Shown piece by piece: positions 12,757-26,493 of a DNA stretch of 64,000 bases. The notes beneath the pieces were generated by a model. That model saw nothing but the letters and a program-made list of their open reading frames with translations. It did no database searches and was not told the DNA's origin. The DNA comes from Pterobdella sp. o SKG-2022 (Eukaryota > Annelida > Clitellata > Hirudinida > Piscicolidae). A program made the position numbers and the translations under genes. Each line of letters opens with the position of its first letter. The stretch's first letter is position 1. The stretch is taken from the NCBI GenBank assembly GCA_964035795.1, contig OZ038323.1, forward strand, positions 4,144,079 to 4,208,078. The letters are read 5' to 3'.

Positions 12757-12896
12757 AAATAATATTTTAACTTAATAAATTAAACACAGGCTAACTAGCC
12801 TTGCATTATTCAGCTGTATGGTTTACAAATAATATTTTAACTTAATAAATTAAATACAGGCTAAGTAGCCTTGCATTATTCAGCTGTATGGTTTAC
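12757..12896. repeat. Tandem duplication of a 70-bp unit
   Basis: Two adjacent 70-bp copies (12757-12826 and 12827-12896) differ at only two positions. The unit starts AAATAATATTTTAACTTAAT and ends CAGCTGTATGGTTTAC. The near-identity indicates a recent duplication or an assembly artefact. Confidence 0.9.
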
Positions 12897-13466
12897 GATA
12901 TCAACAAACCAAAATAACAACGTTGTGAATTTGAAAAATCAAAAGTATTCTCCCAAAAGTTGTATACGCTGTATCTAGTATAAATTAGTTCTATTAATTA
13001 TTTTTGGAGAAATTTTGGTTGGTTCTATTTAGATTACCTTGGAATTAAAACTCATCTGAACATCCAAACTTTCAACGTTATTAAGTAATAATTATATAAA
13101 GTCAACTAAATGCATAACACATGTATTGAAGTGAAAAAAGTGAAAATTGTTGTTGAAAATCACGAGCGATGACATGTTATTTTACATAATTTATGCTACA
13201 TCCTCCCAATTTCCTCCTATTAGTTTTTTCCTACTTTTGTTAACAAACTCATTATCTGAAGATTAAGTTCAGAGTATCATGCATAATCACGTGGACCCTC
13301 ATATAGAATACAAAAGCTTATACAAAGAAGCTAATATAAAATAAAGAGACTCAAATGAAACCAGTATTTACTCAAGTCAATTAAACCTTATCGAAACGTG
13401 ATTCAATTTTGTCTCCTTAAAGTTAAACTATTTGAATAAACAGAATTTTGAAAGCGACAAGACACC

Positions 13467-16400
13467 ATGCCCCAGCAACACTGCTTGTTTGTGCTCGGCT
13501 CCCTCACCCTCACTCTCGCCACATTCGCTTGCGGCATCAGCTTTTTCGCCCCCTACTGGCTCTACAATGTCCACAACCCGCCAGCAGACAAAGCATCCAA
13601 AGAAGCAGACTTGATTGGCGCTGATTCTTACATCATATCTTCCAACCAGACTCTCTTCAAATACAGGGGTTTATGGGCCCAATGTTCTGATGTGTGTCAA
13701 TTTTTTTGGGAACACAACTTCAAACTGCAGCTTTCCAAGTTCATCGATCTAGGTTGGTTTTTTTTTAAGTTTCTATACCAATATCTTGATTTGAAACTTC
13801 AAAAAATGACTAAAATGTGATTTGTGAAAAAGTTCAATGAAAAATATTCGAACTTGAAAGAATTCCAAACGCCATTCGTTCCACGTTATTACTGTAATTA
13901 CGAAAATTACCGTGAAACACCGCCAACAACTTTGAACTAGGCTACATCTCAAAAAATCGTTATTCTTCACATTTTATCCTCTTTAATAATTTATCATAAT
14001 CATTTTGATTTTCAACAATTTGGTTAATAAGATTGACTCAATTTTTTGTACCAAGTGATTCCAATAAGAAGCCTGTGTGTAGATTCCTTGCGTAAAGTTC
14101 TTTTCGAAATACATGTGACTTTATCGTTGCCTTTGAAATGTCTTATGATTTGCCGATAAACTTTTTTCTCTCTTATCTCATTCTTATCTTGTCAAAAGCA
14201 CAATAAACTTTTCATCAAGAATAAAGCTGAAGCTCTTTTAACACATTAAAACTTCAAGAAAGAACAAGTTTCGTTTTTATTCAAATTAGAAAATTCACCT
14301 TGCAATTTAGATAGCTGAATCCATCAAGAATTTACAAAACAAACATTTATGCAGTAAGCTTGAATATAATTTAAATTCAAAACTCACATTATCATCACAT
14401 ATAAATATATGAGATATAAATGAGATGTAAATGAGAATCTGTGCGCTCAATAAAAATTAAATCAACGCACAATAATAAGAATATTCATTCAACATTCAAA
14501 ACAAACCACAACAAACTCAAATTAAAACTATTTCCCATAAGAAAAAAAATCATCATCATCACCATCGTTCATCTCAACCGAACACAAAGCTGTGAACACA
14601 GCTCACCAAAGAATACCAGTAAACCCACAGCCCCAAAAACTGCATAACCAGTAACACTCAAACATTCAACCCATTCTAGGCTGGCATTTGGCAGCTCAAG
14701 TTCTGTATCTTGTGGCCTTCTTGCTTATCCTTTTGACTGAAGTGATATCCCGCCTGCAACTTTGCTGTAGAACTCGTATGTGTGTCTACCGTCTTCTAGG
14801 CTTCACCCTTCTTGTCTCGTGTGAGTTCAACTTTATGAGTATTGTTGTTTCTTTGAGAGGGGTTTACAACGTGATGTCAGGGGCATAAAGTTTAACAGCG
14901 GTTTTTTGTGGGAGGTTTAACATTATGGATGGTTGGTTGTTAGGTGCGTTTAGTTTAACATTATGGCTGGTTGGTGTTGGTCTACATGAATCTTAACATT
15001 TTATTGGTCGTTAGCTACACATAGTTTATCATTATATTTTGTTCAGTTGTTAGTCTTTCATATAATATTAGTTTTTTATTTTATTCTATTTAGTTAAAAA
15101 TTCATAATTCTTGTTAAATTTTTATATTTATGGAAACTTACCTTACATCACATAGCATTTAGTTATTTTGCATTCATAGTTCATAATACTCAGTGGTCTA
15201 AAAACTCCTAAAGTTAATGCCACTATAATCATACTCGTAATTGATTTGGTATTAGTTTATATGATTTTTAACACTATAATATAATTGTTGTTTGGTTTAC
15301 GAAGTTTTTCGTGAGTTAAACTCATCAAAGCATGTATCATATCATAGCAAGTAACTCTGTGGTCCATCATCACTATTAAGTCGACCTTTAATGGTGATAC
15401 CAAAAAGTGATGGAATCTTTGTTTGTTATACAAATTTTTTTTATACATTTTTATTTAAATAAAAAATATATACCTTATAAGTTATTCTTATTCGATGAAT
15501 ATGATTGAGCAAAACAAGTGTTTCCTAATATTTAACTAGGATTTGAGAAAAAACTTTATAAGGCTTATTGTTTGTATGGGAAATCCTTTAGAAAGTGTCT
15601 TTTGGTTCTATTCATGTAATATGAGTTATGTTGGTAGTAATGAATACTTGTTTTCTAACAAAGCTCTTACGTAGGTTTTGGTTATGTAGGTTTCCCCATT
15701 TTGAGTGTGTAATAGAATTGCGTGTATATAATTTTTTTTTGTTACTACTATGCTCTTTAGTGTAGGTTAAGAGCACACTCCGTCTTCATCATAAGGCTTT
15801 TAAATGTTGGTTTTATAATGTTTTTTTTGCTTAATAAAAAATTGTTCTAGGGACATAGTCATATGAGAAAATTTATGCATGATATATAAGTATATATGAT
15901 CTCACGGTCAATTTAATTCTATTTCAAAGGCTTCAATAGAAACAAATCAATATATAAACTTCTAATACGAAAATTTTGAAATAATTTGCTTAATTACCAA
16001 ACAAAACGACATTTTTAGAAACTATATTTTGGCAAAAAAATAAAAATTTGTGTTGAAAAACATCCGTTATTAAGTAGAAACAAGACTTGATGCTTCGTTT
16101 TATAGCTTTTGGCACAAATATAGAATAAAAGAGCAATATTATAGCTTTAAAATGTTGAAACCAGTGATAAGCTACGCCACATTCCATATCTATACCACCA
16201 CACGCATATTTCTTTATCTGCCTTAGCCGAATATCTTGTTAAAATTGAAAACAGACCTTGGAATATCCATAAAATTTCAAAACTTCATATGTAATAACCC
16301 CTAATCTGCTTCAATAGAAGATAGTATTTCTTGGGAGGTTCTTGAATACAATACACCGCCTTTTATTAATAGGTTGCTAGACATTGACGTAATCAGATAA

Positions 16401-17681
16401 GTGCTAAAAATGAAAGATTGAATGATTTTTCAACTATTCACCATACAACGTCAGAAGTTCGTATTGAAATAATTACTTATGTGGTCTTGTAATGTAGTTT
16501 GACGTGAACTAAGGGAGGTTGAGATTAAGGTTTTAAAATATTCCAATATTTCCAACTTTTTTATTCATTTATAAGCATTTCAAATCACTTTTGTAAAAAT
16601 TTTGAATATATAAAAATACTTGTGAATTAAATTCAATCTTTTGAAAATAACTAATTTTCTCAAAGTGTAAAAACCGCTTAAAGTTGAACCTAGCAAGCTA
16701 AAGTTTAACATAGTATCATTTTCAAACTGTAGATCTTGTTCTTATCCGTTAATTAGTTTGTATAAAAATCCAAAGTAACTCGTAGCTTGCAACTAATCAT
16801 TAAGGAATAATTTTGTAAAATCACGCATGGAAACAAAAAGAAAATTAGACTTGAGATTATCGTGTTATTAAATAGTGAAATAAAAACTTAAACTATTTAT
16901 AAGTAAAGGAATATACTATATAGAAAAAGTTATGTAACAGGCTAAAAATTTTAAAAATGTAGCTTTAATTAAAAATATTAAATAATCTTAGTCAAAATAT
17001 TAGTATTTGTATAAACCTTTAAACTATTTTAAATTCAATCTGTTTAAAACTTTTAACACATATTTAAATCATATTTAAAAAATACTAAGTTCTTTAGTTT
17101 TATATAGCTAATGAAAGTATATAAAAAGTCTGAAAATTTCGAAGTTGTTTGTTTCAGAGTCAGAAAATAGGCTGTTGAATGTGACTATGTAGCTTAAAGC
17201 ATACAACCAAAACTGAAGCATTTATCATAAACAGATCTGTTTCCAGTAAAAATTGCTAAAATATTCAAAACGGATTTTAATCATTTCTTATATTAATCAG
17301 TTTTCATGGAAATATTCAGTAATTTTCAGTCAAATTTTTAAAAAATGTTTAGAAACCCCAGACATCAATACCTGATGTAACAATCATTACTAATAGTTAT
17401 TCAACTAGTTCCAAGATATTTTAATAGAAATTATATCTTATCCCTCTTCTACAAGCTGCTTTTGTGATCCCACAGTTGTGTTGCAGGCGGCAGCAGTTGC
17501 AGTGTTTGGAGGATTTGGTAACAAAGAGTATGGGGCAGGTGCAATTGAAAACGAATACACCCATTTTGGCTGGGCTTTCTGGCTGGCACTCGTTGGAGCG
17601 CCACTCACGCTTCTTTCCGGAGCCTACTTTCTCTTCCTGGATTGCTGCAACTACATTGATGACGATGATTTGTTTAAATAA
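13467..17681 (+). CDS. Claudin/PMP22-superfamily four-TM protein
   Basis: Three exons (13467-13752, 14680-14820, 17476-17681) join in phase 1 to give 210 aa, the usual claudin length. Four hydrophobic segments are clear. TM1 is about 5-30. TM2 begins after WHLAAQ. TM3 spans the exon 2/3 junction. TM4 is FWLALVGAPLTLLSGAYFLF. The first extracellular loop contains GLWAQCSDVC (residues 68-77), the W-x-x-C...C signature of claudins and PMP22/EMP/clarin relatives, and an NQT glycosylation site at 60. The short acidic C-terminus (DDDDLFK) has no obvious PDZ-binding ending. Claudin-type proteins act in cell junctions or as membrane organisers; the exact subfamily cannot be decided by eye. Intron 2 is 2.65 kb. 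The stop overlaps an AATAAA hexamer. Confidence 0.8.
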
Positions 17682-18606
17682 AATTTATAGTTAGGTGTGA
17701 TTGCTTGTTTTTTAATGTTATTATTTTATCGAGCTTTACTTTTTGGAATGATTGTATATATCATTTTATCTATTCAAGCTGTCATCTGTCGAAGAAATTA
17801 CTCTACCTTAGCCTAATTGCCACCACGGTTTGCTTCTGCGAGCGTTTGCACAAATGTATAGTGTTTTTTATTTTCAATTCTTTACTTTTCAAAATCCCAT
17901 TACATTAAAGTATTATTTCAAATAATATTTTTCTACTCGGTTTCTAGCTTGTAGACATTGAACGCTCTCTAGACTAATTTGAACTAATTTGTTTTCAACT
18001 TTTTTTATTGTAGCTTTTTGAGAAAAACGATGTTAGTATTAACTTATATATACCTTAAACTGTTAAATGATTCCCATTTAATGGAAAAACAAAAACTATC
18101 AAAGTAAAATTCCTTTAGAAGGAGTCAGGTTAAATTTATGGGAAAAACTGCTAAACTAATCGGCACGGTAATCATACTAGCTCCTATATTACACCTCTCA
18201 ATTATCATTATGGAAATATATTGGTAAATATTTTTAAAAGTTTTTAAACCAAACCATCAACTTTAAACATTAAAACTTTAAGTAACTGAACTGGTATAGA
18301 ACAATTTAATGAATATTAAAATAGTAACAAGTGTTTAAAATGTTGTGAATATGTTAAAATGAGATTAAGACCTCCGACCGAAACCAGTAACAAGCAAACT
18401 CAATGATAAAACAAAACTGAAGTCTATTAGTATACAGAATTTTTACAAAGCATTGTAATTAATAATCATTAACTAAAACTTTGAACAAATTTTCTGCATC
18501 ATAAACCGCATTTCAAACTCAAAATTCTATTTGAGAACGTCAATTAATGGCAAAAAACAAAAAAGTTGAAAGTTTGAGTAATATTGGAACTAATGTCTGA
18601 AATTCT
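17682..18606. other. Intergenic space between convergent genes
   Basis: The claudin-like gene ends at 17681 and the minus-strand four-TM gene A ends at 18607, so this holds two 3' UTRs. It is AT-rich, with no frame, repeat or RNA gene that I could support. Confidence 0.6.
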
Positions 18607-20881
18607 TTAAAAATCTGGTTGTCCGTAGAACCTTCCTTGAGAAAAGCCAGCTCCTTGTTGAGAAAAGCCGCCAGGATAGCTGCCTGGGTAGTTGCCGAAG
18701 AACTTTGGTGCAACCCTCATTCTATCATTAAACTGATGTGGTTGTTGTTTAATAAAATGTAATAATCATTTCAGTTTTTAACAGCTAATTATGACAACGT
18801 GTGTAATAGCATAAATCCCACGACTGAGAAATAAAACGTTACAAAAAGACTTGAAACCTATTTTAATTCTAATAATAAAGTTTTTAAAGATGAAAAAAAA
18901 CCTCGTCATCATTTCTTGGCATCCTGTCAAAGCTGCTGTGCTTAGATTGTCTGAACTTCAAGAGCCTTGTTGCCAGGCTGTACAGGAAACCAGTCACGAG
19001 CAACTGTGAGGTTTTAAAAGAACCATTTACAATTATATCGAAGAAAACAGTGTTAATTACTATTTAGAGTTCAACAATAACCTCATTTATTTTTATCATG
19101 GTTTGAATATTTGTGTCTAGAGAGCATGAGTATAGTAGTTACGAACCTGGACAGCAGCAAGAATGATGAGGAAGAAAGGCATGGAGACCTTGATGTTGTC
19201 ATTTAGGTCCATCTCGTTGGGATTCAGACATGAGAACGACTGAAGGACAGTATTGTTTAGTGATATTTAATGATTTATTTTAAAAAAATCATTTTTTAAT
19301 CAATTGTTGTTATTATATTAATTTTTTATGATTTATCTAATATTATTTTTGTTAATTATTTTTTAAAATTTTAATTTTTATTTTACTCTATATTGTTTCT
19401 TACAGTAAAATTTTAGATTTTCTCTACGTGTTTCTTTAATGTTCTCTTAAGCTGCAACTTTTTGCTGTACGAAATTCAAGTTTACAAAAGAATATACGAT
19501 GTCTCTAAAAAACTGTTATTCATTTTTTAGTAATTAGTAAATTATTATTATTTGATTCTTTATGGCTATTTAATAATCATTTCTAACAATGGATAGTTCA
19601 ATTTTATTGCATATTTCTGTTATTAACGAAATTCTAATTATTCGTGAATATTAGGATAAAATAAGGTTTTTATTATTTTCACAAAGCGTAACAAAAAAAA
19701 TTTTGGAGTTTTGTACTAACTTCAAAACGGCCAATTATTTCGCTTAAATTTCAACACAACATCTTCAAAGTCTACAACACATACAAAATACAAGTGATCT
19801 TAACGGTTAAAAATACTTACAGAAATAAGGTCCAGAGCTGAAAAAATAGCTTTCAAGAGTACCCCCAAGAAGGTGATTCTTAAGAAAATGATCAGTGCCT
19901 TCAACTGTAGGAGTGAAGGTTCAATGGATTTGGCTTTTATTAGATTTTTGAATTGAAACGTGAAAATTCATCTATTACCATTTGCATTTTTTTTAAACAA
20001 GCTTATCATAGAAGTGGCAATAGGGTGTTAATTTTACATTCAAGTTTTAAACATAGATAACGATCCTCAAATTGGCGCCAAAAAAAATAATAAGTTCACG
20101 AATTATTTATCTTTTAGTTGTTTTTGTTATTTAATTTAGTGAATGCTTAAAAAAAATTTTTACAGAGCAGCAACTTACCCAAGGTATATTCAATGAAGCT
20201 GCAAATCCAGACCAAATTCCCAACAAGAACACCTTGAAAAAAAGTTCCGTATTTCAAATTTTATTGTATTTAATACTAATGGAATTATTGGAAAAATACA
20301 AAAACCTATCGAAAACTCACAATATATTAATTAATAATAATTGTTGTTGAAACCATAACTGATCGAAATTATATTATTTCTATGCAAACCAGATTATATT
20401 TTGAATGATTAACCAGGTTCTAATAAATACGTATGATATAATATTTATAATAAAAAATAGAAAATTTATATCGAATAAAACACAGTTGTTAAAATACTGA
20501 TATAACACACCTCTTCACCCCTAATATATTGATATGAAAATATTATGTAAGCCCCTTACCCTTAATCCAAAACACACTTCTTACCCATAATCCACAAACG
20601 AGAACAATGGCCTCAAAAAACCAAAGAGCGTTGCTTCTCAGCATGTTATTTGGAGCGATGAGAGATTCCCCAGTTTGAGAGCAGTTGTACCAAACCATAA
20701 TTGCCTTGTTAGTGGCAGGGTCATTGAAATAAGCCTGTCTAGTTACCACTAAGTTTTTTATGGCTAGTGAAATAGAAGCTGCCCCAAGAATGCAGAAAAT
20801 CACACTAGGTGGGCGAAAGGCGCTCAGACGAAATATTTCTTCTGGTGGGTGGTTTATATGTGACAGATTAATTAAAACCAT
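18607..20881 (-). CDS. Four-TM cluster protein A (unrecognised family)
   Basis: Six phase-0 exons are read on the minus strand: 20881-20585, 20232-20179, 19904-19821, 19239-19147, 19003-18902 and 18732-18607. They encode 251 aa. Hydrophobic segments are about 24-46, 82-115, 119-145 and 160-195, with a cytoplasmic-looking basic stretch after TM4. A cysteine with an N-glycosylation motif (YNCS, Cys67) sits in loop 1 and a second cysteine (SFSC) opens loop 2. The tail is Gly/Ser/Gln-rich with a repeated GFSQ motif. It lacks the claudin W-x-x-C signature and I do not recognise the family. Exon sizes (54 and 84 nt in the middle) and the two cysteines match genes B, C and D nearby. A membrane role is inferred from topology only. 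Confidence 0.8.
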
Positions 20882-22016
20882 TTCATTTGTAGAATTATTT
20901 TTTACTACAACATTTAGGACTTTGAAAAAAAATTTGTTACAAATAATTTCACAAAAATGGTATTAACTTCTGTTAACGGATTCTCTGGTAGTGGAATAAA
21001 AGTCAGAATTGTCCATTCTGGGGTTACCCCTTCTGGCGTTGTACCACCCTTCGGGCTCGTTGTATCGACTCATTATTCTCTCAAAGTTACGAAACGTTCA
21101 ACACTTAGAATGAAAAACCTTGAAAACATAAAACTTTTGCAATATTGCTTAGAGCGTTGATTTTATACAATTTAGTTAAGACCGAAACTTTATAGAGTTG
21201 GGAACTTCTTAAAGCTGAAGTATTGTTTAGGCTACGCCCGAGCTTTGACTATTGATAAGGTTACGCTTGGTTTCTTGAATGGAATTCATGATTATATAAT
21301 TGAATAAGGCAAGTTTAAAGATGAAAACAACTTTGAATGAAATAATACAAAATGAGTCTATTAATGTTTAGCAAAAGGGAGAGCTAATTAAAACATTGTA
21401 AAACGGAGTTTAAGGGCTCTTAAATTTTTAGGTAGTGTTTTTTTTTATGTATTCTAAACTGAGGTATTTTATATTTGTACTTTTTAGAAATATTTATGTA
21501 TGTTTTGTATAGTAATTAGCCTTATCATAAAACGTTAGCATGCTAACATTTTAAGATAAGACCATACTTATCGAAAATTATAGCTTTCATTTCAAATAAA
21601 TGTATGAATCCTCAATTGATGTTTTTGAGGTTTAATATTTTACTTATAATTTTTATGTCTCATTGAATTATATAACTCAGAAATTACGTAAGACTAAAGC
21701 AATCTTGTTGTAGCCATATCTTTAAAATTTAAAAAATAGGTATAAGGAGATTAAGGTTTTTATCTTGTTAAAATTGAAACATTAGTTGCATTGATGTTTC
21801 AATATTGAAATAAAACAATGAGAAAAACGCTTTTTATTAAATTTTAAGAAATACTGAAAAGATTTCATTTCGAACGAAGCTTTTGGAAAACATATATTTT
21901 CATCATCAGGCTTATTTAAATTAAACTGTTTGTTTAAATGGATTTGATGATGGAAACAGAAGTTTTCGAAAAAGTTTGTTTAAAATGAAATTTTTTCTAG
22001 TGTTTTTTTTTATTGA

Positions 22017-22966
22017 ATATAGGGTTTTTCAATTCAATTCAAAATCTTTGCAATTGCCTATCAAATCTTTGCAACTGACTTTCAAATCTGCATTTGCGCA
22101 CCAAATCATTGCATTTGCTTACAAGATTTTTTCAATTGATTACCAAATTTCAAAAAAAATTAACTAAAAATAAATTAAGTTTGAATATTCAAAAATAAAC
22201 GAAATTTTGTAAAAAAAATATATTTTTCAAGTTCAAAATAAATTTTTTAAATTGAAATAAAAAAACCGAAAAAGTTTTTTTTGAGGTATCTTGAGCTTCT
22301 GTCTGAAAAGTACCAAGTACCGTGTTCTTAGTATTCGCGGATTATATATTTTGACACTTTTATAAATATATTTGCAGTTTAATAAAACTGATAAAACTCT
22401 CAGGTGCCATAAAGGGCTGTTCTAAAACTTAAAAAGTCAACTGAAGAGTATAGAAACGCCACAAGAGAAGGAAAAATATCCCTCCAAACCACAAGCAAGC
22501 TGATTCGCCTAGTTAGTATGAGTACGATGTCAGCGAAGCCACTTCGAGCAAGTCAAGAAATATTTCTGTCTAAAAAACGTATACAACAAATTTTGAGCCT
22601 TTCGAAATTTTTTCAGTTTTCAGATACGTAAACGAGTCCCGTGGACGAGTGTTTGGCACCGCGAATACTAAGAACACGGTACTTGGTACTTTTCAGAGAG
22701 AAGCTCAAGATATACTTCAAAAAAAACTTTCATTTCGGTTTTTTTATTTCAATTTAAAAAATTTATTTTGAACTTGAAAAATAAAATTTTACAAAATTTC
22801 GTTTATTTTTTGAATAATCAAACTTAATTTATTTTTAATTAATTTTTTTTGAAATTTGGTAATCAATTGAAAAAATTTTGTAAGCAAATGCAATGATTTG
22901 GTGCGTAAATGCTAAGATTTGGAAGTCAATTGCAAAAATTTTGAATTTAATTAGAAAACCCTATAT
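22017..22966. mobile_element. Foldback transposon with roughly 320-bp subrepeated arms
   Basis: The left arm, 22017-22340, begins ATATAGGGTTTTTC and ends at GTATTCGCGG. The right arm, 22659-22966, is its imperfect complement, beginning CCGCGAATAC and ending AAAACCCTATAT. The outer part of each arm consists of degenerate tandem units of about 20 bp built on CAAATCTTTGCAATTG. The 318-bp spacer (22341-22658) is GC-richer and has no long frame. Long inverted arms made of short direct repeats are the hallmark of Drosophila FB-type foldback elements. Several mismatches and small indels between the arms suggest moderate age. Confidence 0.88.
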
Positions 22967-25737
22967 AATTTCATCTCATTGAAACGCTTAATGTTAACGC
23001 CTAACAAACATTAATGCATTGTTGAAGTTTCAATAAAACTCGTGACATCAAAACTAACCAATTCTTCTACTTCACCACCTTCCCAGCATTTAGCTGATCA
23101 TTTTAAATCATTTTCTGAACTTTATTACGTTTTTGCTATATATTAAAACCATAAAATGACACTCAATGTTTTTATGAAGAAATTTTGTTTAAATACCACT
23201 TGTTTTTAAATATATCATTCGAAAAATTTTATGTTTTTCAAATATTTTTGTTCTGTGAGTCAGTTTCATTAAAAATTTTCCATATATTTTTCATATCTAA
23301 GAATTAATCTCAACAAGTATAACCATTGAAAATTATAAAATGTATCAAACTTGTCATAAATGTATTTAAACGTGGAATTTAGAAACTAGAACGATGCAGA
23401 TAACAAAATCTGATGATTGGTTCTGAAAAGTAGTGAAAACTGTTTGAGAATGTTTGAACTTTGCATTTTACCTTTCATTTATTAATAATTACCCAAAAAA
23501 ATAGAGTTGAAAATTATTCTTTATTTTAATGTTCATTAAAAAAATCACAAAAAAAATTGAAAAAAATTCTCAATTATTATTGATAAAAAAATCAAAAATA
23601 ATCCAAAAACTATCGAGAATTAATGCATAAATAACACGACATATGCGGACCATGTTTAAAGCATTCGTTAAAGTCTATTCACTGCTCCGCATTTCTTTAA
23701 CAGTGTTCTTCAAGTTAATGGATTGAAACAATATTAAATTTGAAAGAACCTTGTATTGATTGATTAACTGAGCTGTTATAAATCAAAATATTGAAGACAT
23801 ACATTAGTGGCAGAGAATTATGGTGGAGGACCCTACAGAATAATTAGTGTAAAACTATACAGGAATTATCAGTATGAGTATTGAAAGTTGTCAACAATAA
23901 TTAATTAACGCTAAAAAAATCATAACCAAAAACAAAAATCGAGGTATATAACAAATAAATAAAATAACATAGAACTACATGAAATGAACAGACATAAAAT
24001 TCAAATAACAATAATAGCTATTCTACTGCTATAAGGATACGTCAATGGTGAAATAAGGGTTTTGAATTGAAACTAATGAATTATTGCGATAATTTTTAAA
24101 TTGATAGTTAGTTAGAGTACAGGTAAAGATTTATTGAAAGAACCTTAAATATATGAAATATAATACATGTGGTATACTACCAACAAAAGTATGAAGCTTT
24201 TCAAACAGTTGAATATGATACTACAAATTGGCTGAATCTTGATGAATTGAAATGTGTGGTAATTTACTGTAAAAACTAATAGTTAAGAAGCCATGTTTGA
24301 GACGACCTGTGGTAGATTTTTCAAATAAGAACTTCTTGAGATTAAAAATGCAACCATGAGATTGACGGTATAAACAACTCAAAAAAGATATATTTAGACT
24401 TCTTGTAGGTTTATTCATTTTTATTATAAACATTTTTCTTCAAATTTTGATAGATCTGAATAAATTGAAAATTTAATATTAAATAAGATTGTGCCAAACA
24501 AAAGTACACAAAAACTGTAGTACAAGTATACAGAAAAAATCAAGAAAATCTGAATAAGAAAGAAACATAAGATGTCTCAAAAGTACGTGAATATGAATTT
24601 GAGAATTTTTGACGAAACTGTGGTTTTAATACTTCTTAAAACTATTCATTTGGATTTAAAAATTATAGAAAGAGAATATATTAAACAACAAACAAACAAA
24701 TAACAAATATCATTATGCTGGCATGAAACTGTTCAAGTCTTCAAGGTGACTCAAGTAAAAAGTTTTGAAATTGTGTTGGTAGTTAGTTTCTATCTTATCT
24801 TTCATATACCAATACTTAATACCATATTCAAATACAAAAATTAAAAATTTCAAAAACTTTTTCCATCCGTAACATTTATGTTTTTTATTATCAGTTAGAT
24901 TCATGAAGTAAATGAGTAAAAATAGCTTATCTTGTGCTCTTTATCATCGTCAGTGGCGCATCAAATGAAACATCTTTAATTATTTCAAGAAAAAAAAGAT
25001 AAAGATAACAAAAACTTGATTTCAACCAAGTATCTTCCACTATTTATGGTCAACTCCTCTACAGAATTTTGGACCACGGGCGTTTCCAAGTTGACAACAT
25101 ACCTAACCTCAACATTGGTCAACCATCTCGACCCATTCATTTAGATGCTTAAGCAACCATCAATACATGAAGCTAATAGTATTGGTGATCCTTCGTTCAA
25201 AATTCTGTTATAATTATAATAGTTATCGATTAATTTGATTAATCGTGTTAAAGATGCTTACTTCATTTCCTTAATTTTTATATTTTCTTTAAACTAAAGA
25301 AGTCACGTTTCTTTAAAATTTTTGCACAATGTGAATTAGCTTTAACTAAGCACCATTTCTACAGCCTATGGAATGGATTTTTTGAAACCCTTCTTTAGTT
25401 TTTATGTTTTAATATTTTGATAGTTTGATAATGGGATGTTTCATAAAGTTTTTTACATTATGTAAATTTAGCAAGGCATTTGTGTTTTTCGTGTTAACAT
25501 TATTTGGTACGGCTCTAATAATAACAATATAAAAAAATTCAAACAAATTTTCACGATACTAAAATATAATGTTAGATTTTATTACTTCTATGTCTATAAT
25601 TTCCTGTAGAGGATTTTCCTATTCACAGTTTTTTAAACTAACTATGCTTTGAGTTTGCGTGAGATATTTTTAGTCTATTAAGTTTTGAGCAGTGTAATGT
25701 TGTACTAAAAAACCTCTTTTATTTATTGTTCGAAACA

Positions 25738-25864
25738 CTTGCTACAAATTTTATATAGCAAAAACACGCTGTGAAACAAGCGCTAAAAGTCAGCCTTGAC
25801 AGAATTGAGCCCGGTAACTCTAGATTAACAGTCTAATGCTCTACCAAATGGGCTATACGGACCG
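25738..25864 (-). mobile_element. tRNA-derived SINE, copy 1
   Basis: The minus strand starts GGTCCGTATAGCCCATTTGG, a tRNA-like head with an A box, an anticodon arm reading GACTGTTAATCTA (GTT, Asn-like) and a B-box-like ACCGGGCTCAATTC. It is followed by the shared body GTTTCACAGCGTGTTTTTGC and AAATTTGTAGCAAG. The acceptor stem does not pair properly, so this is not a working tRNA. The same body occurs at 31808, 39597 and 62317. Confidence 0.82.
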
Positions 25865-26493
25865 ATTAAATATTAAAAACTACAGCTATCATAAATGAAA
25901 AGATAATAATAGTTTTTTAAAGTTTATTAATAAGATATTTTTATTGAAAATTGTTATTATTTCATTTATTTACAAAAAATCTTTCTGTATTTTTAAAACC
26001 AAAAAAAAAACAGCAAAAAAATTTGTCAGTTCGAACAATTATTATGTAAAAGACCGGTAGAATTTTACCAAAGAAATGTAAAAAAGTAATGGATTATGAT
26101 TCGATTCATTTAATTGGCTAAAGCTTACAGTGAAAACTGTTAAATTTTAGAAGGCGTTTTATGTCTTGAAACAATGTACAAACTAGTGGCACTATCTGTT
26201 AGCTTTTTCAAGTTTCTCAATTGCAAGAAAGTTCTGAAATTGATATGAATATCATGCTGATAAAAACATAATATCAATGTCATGTTGGAGAAATTGCATG
26301 AAGTAGTCTAAAAATTTAAAAATTTTAAGGTATTTACTAGCCTACTCTTTATGCTTATCAGTAATCACAACTATGACATATTTATAGCAAAAAGCATTAA
26401 AAAAATTGAATTTCAGGAACAACAAAAAAAAAAATCTTAATTTTAAAATATATGAAATTCTAAACTGAAACAAAACAACGTAAACTCACAAAG

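Larger units (their letters stand above)
9531..13466. other. Non-coding region, partly degenerate element
   Basis: No intact gene is visible. From about 9640 to 11340 the texture changes: fewer homopolymers, higher complexity, many short broken frames. One short frame near 10507 reads YVDD, as in reverse transcriptase active sites, but no supporting motif surrounds it, so a decayed retroelement is only a guess. A short frame at 10817 after TGTGCAG could be the missing FBXO16 terminus, unproven. From 11340 onward it is simple AT-rich DNA. A short GC-richer patch at 12160-12200 begins with an ATG and ends at a GT donor, but could not be tied to a gene. Confidence 0.4.
20882..26493. other. Long intergenic region with a foldback transposon and a SINE
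   Basis: Between four-TM genes A and C there is no supportable gene. It contains the foldback element at 22017-22966 and a SINE at 25738-25864 (listed separately). A smaller imperfect inverted repeat at about 21870-21990 (CATCATCA and TGATGATG arms) lies just outside the foldback element and may be another decayed insertion. The remainder is AT-rich, with only scattered short frames. Confidence 0.55.

Noticed and set aside
24221..24904. Two minus-strand frames of 63-70 codons
   Set aside because: Isolated, with no splice partners, normal for the base composition.
25790..25864. Possible functional tRNA-Asn gene
   Set aside because: The GTT anticodon loop is present but the acceptor stem does not pair and the 3' side is eroded; the body shared with three other loci shows it is a SINE.
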